A stretch of 64,000 bases of DNA, taken from the NCBI GenBank assembly GCA_002370555.1, contig AP014718.1:186001-250000 (forward strand), in the 5' to 3' direction. The notes beneath the pieces are model-generated. The model saw only the letters and a list, made by a program, of their open reading frames with translations. It searched no databases and was not told the DNA's origin. How positions within the stretch are numbered: position 1 is the first letter of the stretch; every line of letters starts with the position of its first letter. The translations under genes were made by a program, and so were the position numbers. Below are positions 59,563 through 64,000 of this stretch, one piece after another. The stretch comes from Arthrobacter sp. Hiyo4. Its GTDB lineage: Bacteria > Actinomycetota > Actinomycetes > Actinomycetales > Micrococcaceae.

Positions 59563-61029
59563 ATGTCTACGGAAGTCTCTTCGAACGCCTCCGGGCAGCC
59601 CGGCCGGTAGCGGCGCCGAAGTCCGCCGCGCCGGAGAAGATGTCCCGCGAATCGGTGACCATCATCGCCACCCTGCTCGTGGCGACGTTTGTGGTGATCC
59701 TGAACGAGACCATCATGAATGTGGCCCTGCAGCGGCTGATGGTTGACCTGGGCGTGGACGCGCCCACCGTCCAGTGGCTCTCCACCGGCTTTATGCTCAC
59801 CATGGCCGTGGTCATCCCGACCACCGGGTTCATCCTCCAGAGCCTGTCCACTCGCGCCGTCTTTATGCTGGCCATGGGACTGTTCGCCGGCGGCACCGCA
59901 CTGGCCGCAGTGGCTCCCGGTTTTGAGATCCTGCTCCTGGCCCGCATCGTCCAGGCCGGCGGCACGGCCATCATGCTTCCGTTGCTGATGACCACCATCC
60001 TCACCCTTGTCCCGCTGGCCAAGCGCGGCGCTGTCATGGGCAACGTCAGTATCGCCATCTCCGTGGCACCGGCCATGGGGCCGACTGTCTCCGGGCTGAT
60101 CCTGGAGCATTTCACCTGGCGCTTTATGTTCGTCTTTGTCCTGCCGGTCGCCCTGGCCGCGCTGGCCATCGGCGCCAAGTACCTGACGAACGTGGGCGAA
60201 ACCGAGAAGACCAAGCTCGACTTCCTCTCCGTATTGCTCACAGTTCCTGCCTTCGGTGGCCTGGTGTACGGTCTCAGCCAGATCGGCGGCGGCCAAAGCG
60301 GTCCGAGCGCCGTGGCCATCGCCGCGCTGGTCATCGGTGTCGTGAGCCTGACGGTCTTTGTGCTCCGCCAGCTCCGGCTTCAGAAGGCCGAAGCCCCGCT
60401 GCTGGATCTCCGCGCGTTCAACTTCAGGATGTTCACGGTCTCCGTGCTGCTGATGGTGGTGGCCATGATGGCGCTCTTCGGCGGCGTGATCCTGCTGCCG
60501 CTCTACCTGCAGGAAATCCGGGCCTGGGTTCGCTGGAGACCGGGCTCGCGCTGCTTCCCGGCGGGCTGGCGATGGGCCTGCTGGGCCCGTTCATCGGCCG
60601 GCTGTTCGACAAAGTGGGCCCGCGGCCGCTCACCGTCACCGGTTCCGTACTTATGGTGCTGGCCCTGTGGCAGTTCGCAACGCTCGACGCCGGCACTCCT
60701 GTCTGGTGGATCGTCACCCTCCACGTGGGGCTCAGTTTCGGCCTGGCGCTGCTGTTCACCCGGCATTTACCACCGGCCTGAACCCGCTGCCGCCGCATCT
60801 CTACTCGCACGGCTCGGCGATCATGAGCACCACCCAGCAGGTAGCCGGTGCCGCCGGCACGGCGCTGCTGGTATCCATTTTCGCCGTGGTCTCGGCCGCG
60901 TCCGGCCTCGTTGCCGGCATGAGTGCAGCGTTCCTGACGGCAACCGTCATAGCCCTCGCCGCCGTCGTACTTTCCGCGATGATGCGCAAGACAGAAGGCG
61001 CCGCCCCGGGCCACGGCGCCAGCCACTAA
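59563..61029 (+). CDS. DHA2-type MFS multidrug exporter, about three frameshifts
   Basis: About 488 residues, 14 helices expected. VATFVVILNETIMNVALQRL is TM1 with the conserved D/N-E motif, VQWLSTGFMLTMAVVIPTTGF TM2, LLLARIVQAGGTAIMLPLL TM4, and GNVSIAISVAPAMGPTVSGL is motif C of drug antiporters. Frame changes lie near 59610, 60525 and 60768. ATG 59563 gives the N-terminus STEVSSNASGQPG. It is divergent from the beta-lactamase-like gene. Confidence 0.9.
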
Positions 61030-61035
61030 CCCAAC

Positions 61036-61089
61036 TAGGTAGCAGGAGATGTCGTTTAGCCCGCTCAAAAGGACATCTGCTGCTACCTA
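61036..61089. terminator. Inverted repeat between convergent genes
   Basis: TAGGTAGCAGGAGATGTC (61036-61053) pairs with GACATCTGCTGCTACCTA (61072-61089): an 18-base stem with one mismatch and an 18-base loop. It lies between the exporter and the first alpha/beta hydrolase and probably terminates both. Confidence 0.75.
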
Positions 61090-61096
61090 CATGGGG

Positions 61097-61925
61097 CTAG
61101 CCGGCGAAGAAGTCGCTGATTTCGGTGATGAGCCTGTCCGGGGCGCGGAGGACACCGTCGTGGCCGGCCCCATGAAGGATGGTGTAGCTGGAGCCGGTCA
61201 GAATGTCGTGGATCTGGCCGCAGGCAACACCGAAGTACGCGGGGCTTTTCTCGCCCACAATAATCAGCGTTTCCAGGGCAGTTCCAGGAACGGCTCGGCC
61301 GGCATGTCCGCGGCGATGATCGCCTTGATTTCCCGGACGCCGGTGCGCATCAGTTCGCGCTGCTGCTTGCCCTCGGACGTGCCGGCGGTCAGCTTGTTGG
61401 CGATGGTGAGCATGGACAGCGGCATCCGTGAGCGGGTGCCCGCCTCAAGGCCGCGCTGCAGGACGGCGAGGGCGCGGTCGTCGTCCCCGGCGGCCGTGGC
61501 ACGTTCGTATTCGGCGGTCCAGCCGGCCGTCACGCTGTGGTTCACGGACACGGCGGGGTCATACACAGCCAGCCGCTCCACCGGAAGGGTCCGGGCCGCG
61601 TGCAGGGCCACCGCGCCGCCGAAGCTGTGGCCAAAGACGTCGGTGCTGGACGTGTGTTTCATAACGGCGTCCAGGTCCCGGATGTCCGCGTCCAGCGTGT
61701 AATCCTCGGCCTGCGGCGACGACGCACCGCGGCCGCGGCGGTTGAACGTGTGCACCGGGCGGCCCAGCGCGGCGCTGAGTTTCTGGGCGAACTTTGTGTA
61801 GTCGGCCGCGGTCACCATGGAGGCTGGGACCACAACCACGCCGGAGCCGGCGGAGGCCAGTTCAGCACCCGTGGAGAAGAGCTCCAGGGTGCCGCCGTCG
61901 GGGTCTTGATGTTCTCGCTCGTCAT
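61097..61925 (-). CDS. Alpha/beta hydrolase (tandem copy 1), frameshifted
   Basis: About 276 residues. After the N-terminus TSENIKTPDGGTLELFSTG (one frame change near 61880), VVVVPASMVTAADY leads to the nucleophile elbow FGHSFGGAVALHAA, then the cap region, and after a second frame change near 61275 LIIVGEKSPAYFGVACGQ and HGAGHDGV with the catalytic His. Stop at 61097. The NRRGRGASS motif and the H-S-F-G-G elbow are shared with the next two genes. Confidence 0.82.
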
Positions 61926-61959
61926 GGTCCGAGCCTAGCCGAGCAACCCGCGGAAAGCC

Positions 61960-62769
61960 TTAGCCCTTGAAGTATTCGGCGATGTCCGCGACAAGTTCCT
62001 TCACCGCGGCCGGAATGGAGCCGTGGAAGCCCTTGGGTGAGAGCTCGAACGTGCTCCCCGGGACGGCCGCATGAAGGCGCTGGGCCGTGACTTTGTAGTA
62101 GCCCGGGCTCTTGCCGCCCACCATAAAGTGCGTGTTGGCGGGAAGGACGGCGAAGTTCCTGACATGCTCGGCTTCGTCGTACGCGGCGCGCAGTTCGCCC
62201 ACGCCCGTGGGCATCAGCTCGCGGAGCATCTTGTTCACCTTCGTGCGGGACACCACGGCCATCAGCCCTGCCAGGACCGGCTCGGGAACCTTTGAAAGCG
62301 CGGTGCCCGGCTGCATGCCCTTTTTCATCCGGGCCATGGCATGCCCCACCTTGCCGGCGTTCACCGCCGCCTCGTAGACCGCCAGCTTGTCCGGTTCGTA
62401 CGGGGTGCCCGCGAACTCCTGGACGGCGTTCAGCGCCACCGACCCGCCCAGGCTGTGGCCCAGGACGTTGCGGGCGCCCGTGGCATCCATGACCGTGCGG
62501 ACATCGGCAATCTCCGTGGCCATGGAATAGTCGGCCGGCTGCTCGGTGGAGTTGCCCCTACCGCGCCTGTCATAGACATCCACGGCCCACCCGTCGCCCA
62601 GCCCGTCGGCCAATGCCATCGAGAACGGCCGGTAGATCAGGGCGGTGAGGAAGGCACCGCCGATGACCACCACCCGGCGTTCTCCCGGCGCATCCTCGGT
62701 TCCGTAGCTGTACAAAGCCAGCCTGCCGCCGTCGTGAGTGGGCACTTCCTGTTCTTTCACGCTCCTCAT
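61960..62769 (-). CDS. Alpha/beta hydrolase (tandem copy 2)
   Basis: 269 residues, intact. VVVIGGAFLTALIYRPFSMALADGL, YDRRGRGNSTEQPADYSM, the elbow VLGHSLGGSVALNAV, and the final LSPKGFHGSIPAAV with His. Closest in layout to the third copy. No signal peptide. Likely esterase or epoxide-type hydrolase of unknown substrate. In the same direction as its neighbours, about 30 bases apart, so possibly an operon. Confidence 0.88.
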   Translation of the reverse strand: MRSVKEQEVPTHDGGRLALYSYGTEDAPGERRVVVIGGAFLTALIYRPFSMALADGLGDGWAVDVYDRRGRGNSTEQPADYSMATEIADVRTVMDATGARNVLGHSLGGSVALNAVQEFAGTPYEPDKLAVYEAAVNAGKVGHAMARMKKGMQPGTALSKVPEPVLAGLMAVVSRTKVNKMLRELMPTGVGELRAAYDEAEHVRNFAVLPANTHFMVGGKSPGYYKVTAQRLHAAVPGSTFELSPKGFHGSIPAAVKELVADIAEYFKG

Positions 62770-62807
62770 CCTAGGCGCGCGGCAAAGCTCCCCATCGGCG
62801 AAGCGGC

Positions 62808-63691
62808 CTACCGGCGCCTCCCCAGCTTTCGGGCCTGGCCGTCGCTGCCGTTGATGAACCGGGCAATCCGCACGGCCAGCCCCTTGCCGGGACGGATGGG
62901 ACCCTCGTGCAGCTGGCCGGGGACCACCTGGAAGTTGATGGACGGCACCGCGGCGGCCAGTTGCCGGCCGGTCTCGGCAAAGTACGCCGGACTCCAGCCG
63001 CCGCTGAGCATCAGGACGGGTGTGGTGAGGGCGGTGAAATGGTCCAGTTCGGCTTCGGCGTCGAGTACGGCACGCATTTCGCTGACGGCGGTGGGCAGCA
63101 GCTGGCGCATCTCCGCGCCCAGGTTGGTCCTTGCCGAGAGGATGCTCAGCATCCGCAGCGCGCCGAGCGGGAGGTAGGACAGCGGGCCCGCCGTGGCCAG
63201 GCCCTGGACCAGGTGCGCCCAGGCGTGGTTGAGCTGGCCCGCCGTGACGGCATCCTCAAGCTCCGGCCGCCAGCGGTGGCTCAGGTTTCCGGACAGCGAC
63301 ACCGCGGCGTCATAGGTCACCAGCCGGCCCACGGGCAGGGTCCGGGCCGCCTGCAGCGCCACGAAACCGCCGTAACTGTGGGCCACCACGTCCGTCGCGC
63401 CGGTCTGGCGCATGACCGCCGCAAGGTCGCTGACCTCCGTCTCCACCGAATAATCCGCCGGCTGCGGGCTGACCCCGCCCTGCCACGCCGGTTGTAGCAG
63501 TGCACCGGCCGGCCCAGCAGGACGCTGAGCTTCCGGGCAAAAGGCCGGTAGAGGGCGTCGGTGACCAAAGTGCCGTGGATGAGTACGACGCCGGGAGGTC
63601 CCGCCGTCGTCTGGTCCAGTCCCGCGGGGGTTCGGAAGGAATGCACGTCGAGGCGCCCGCCGTCCTCCGCTTCAACTTTCCACGTCTCCAC
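62808..63691 (-). CDS. Alpha/beta hydrolase (tandem copy 3), one frameshift
   Basis: About 294 residues. GVVLIHGTLVTDALYRPFARKL, NRRGRGGVSPQPADYSVETE after a frame change near 63480, the elbow VVAHSYGGFVALQAA, where the first Gly of GHS is Ala, and the final VPGQLHEGPI. Divergent from lysS. The Ala in the elbow could still be active. Third member of the tandem family. Confidence 0.85.
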
Positions 63692-63758
63692 AGCCCGAGT
63701 CTATGCCTGGGCGTCTGCCGGGAGCCGGTGGCGCGAATGCCCGGTAAACTTGGGGATT

Positions 63759-64000
63759 GTGACTTCCCAAAACACCCCACCCCAAAAAATGCCCCAGAGC
63801 CGCTCGACGCCAGCGAGCAGATGCGCATCCGCATGGACAAGCGCGCCAAGCTGATCGGGCGTGGCACGGAGGCATATCCGGTGGGTGTGGACCGCACGCA
63901 TTCCCTCACGGAGATCCGCGAAAAGTACGCGCACCTTGAGGCTGACGACACCACAGGCGACGTAGTAGGCGTCACCGGCCGCGTGGTTTTTGTGCGCAAC
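63759..64000 (+). CDS. lysS: Lysyl-tRNA synthetase (N-terminal part, runs off the window)
   Basis: GTG 63759 begins MTSQNTPPQK. After a frame change at the run of A near 63790, the sequence continues EPLDASEQMRIRMDKRAKLIGRGTEAYP and ends in the OB-fold start DVVGVTGRVVFVRN, characteristic of class II LysRS. In this group lysS normally follows panC, so the 8.8 kb between them is accessory DNA. Charges tRNA-Lys; essential. Confidence 0.88.

Overview
The window comes from a high-GC actinobacterium of the family Micrococcaceae. An Arthrobacter or Pseudarthrobacter relative fits best. The reasons are the very GC-rich codon use, many GTG and TTG starts, GAF-ANTAR sensors, an actinobacterial FtsH with a HEGGH zinc site, and the order ppa, dacB, zinc metalloprotease, tilS, hpt, ftsH, folE-P-B-K, DUF3180, two PH-domain proteins, DUF2520, panC, lysS. 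This assignment is inferred from gene content; no search was run.

Sequence quality shapes everything here. Many genes, including ones a cell should not be able to lose (ftsH, folE, folP, folK, tilS, panC), are broken by single-base shortenings of G or C runs, and a few by single-base insertions. Repairing one base restores the expected protein in every case I checked. These genes are annotated as one CDS with the frameshift stated. A second class of damage cannot be repaired this way: a sialidase joined in frame to a permease, a GntR regulator and a carboxyltransferase both missing their N-terminal parts at one point, a DUF1761 stub, a phosphoketolase and a LacI regulator with internal losses, and an esterase running into a DUF429 stub. 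These are deletion junctions, either real or made by assembly.

Layout. 1-2.3 kb: amino-acid permease (cut by the window edge), sialidase remnant and a PfkB sugar kinase. 2.6-6.8 kb: a stress-type cluster with an ArsM-like methyltransferase, OsmC, two ArsR-rhodanese fusion regulators, each with its own palindromic operator, and an MFS exporter. 6.8-9.9 kb: YdeI/DUF5655 protein, HAD phosphatase, glycerophosphodiesterase. 9.9-14.8 kb: a c-di-GMP signalling block (EAL protein, HAMP-GGDEF-EAL protein, receiver-GAF-histidine kinase) next to a small STAS-like protein. 14.8-25.4 kb: methyltransferase, glycerate kinase, DUF6328, GAF-ANTAR, SGNH hydrolase, uracil permease with a RutE-like reductase, phosphoglucomutase, NERD protein, DUF4190 protein. 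25.4-36.9 kb: mixed metabolism and remnants (amidase, rhodanese, pheA, lipid kinase, serS, HAD, AraC, DUF1761, phosphoketolase). 36.9-54.9 kb: esterase, then the conserved ppa-to-panC block, interrupted by a lipoprotein insertion and a LacI remnant. 54.9-63.7 kb: an accessory interval between panC and lysS holding small proteins, two GAF-ANTAR sensors, TetR, a beta-lactamase-like enzyme, a DHA2 exporter and three tandem alpha/beta hydrolases. It ends in lysS.

The most novel protein-level observation is a short domain of about 50 residues (W-Q-A start, R-L-R-R core, P-E-R-A-L-L end) that occurs in three proteins. Two are stand-alone small proteins flanking the GAF-ANTAR genes, and one is the N-terminus of the EAL protein 45 kb away. 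This suggests an undescribed signalling module. The most novel regulatory observation is the pair of ArsR-rhodanese regulators whose operators share architecture and differ only in the half-site core.
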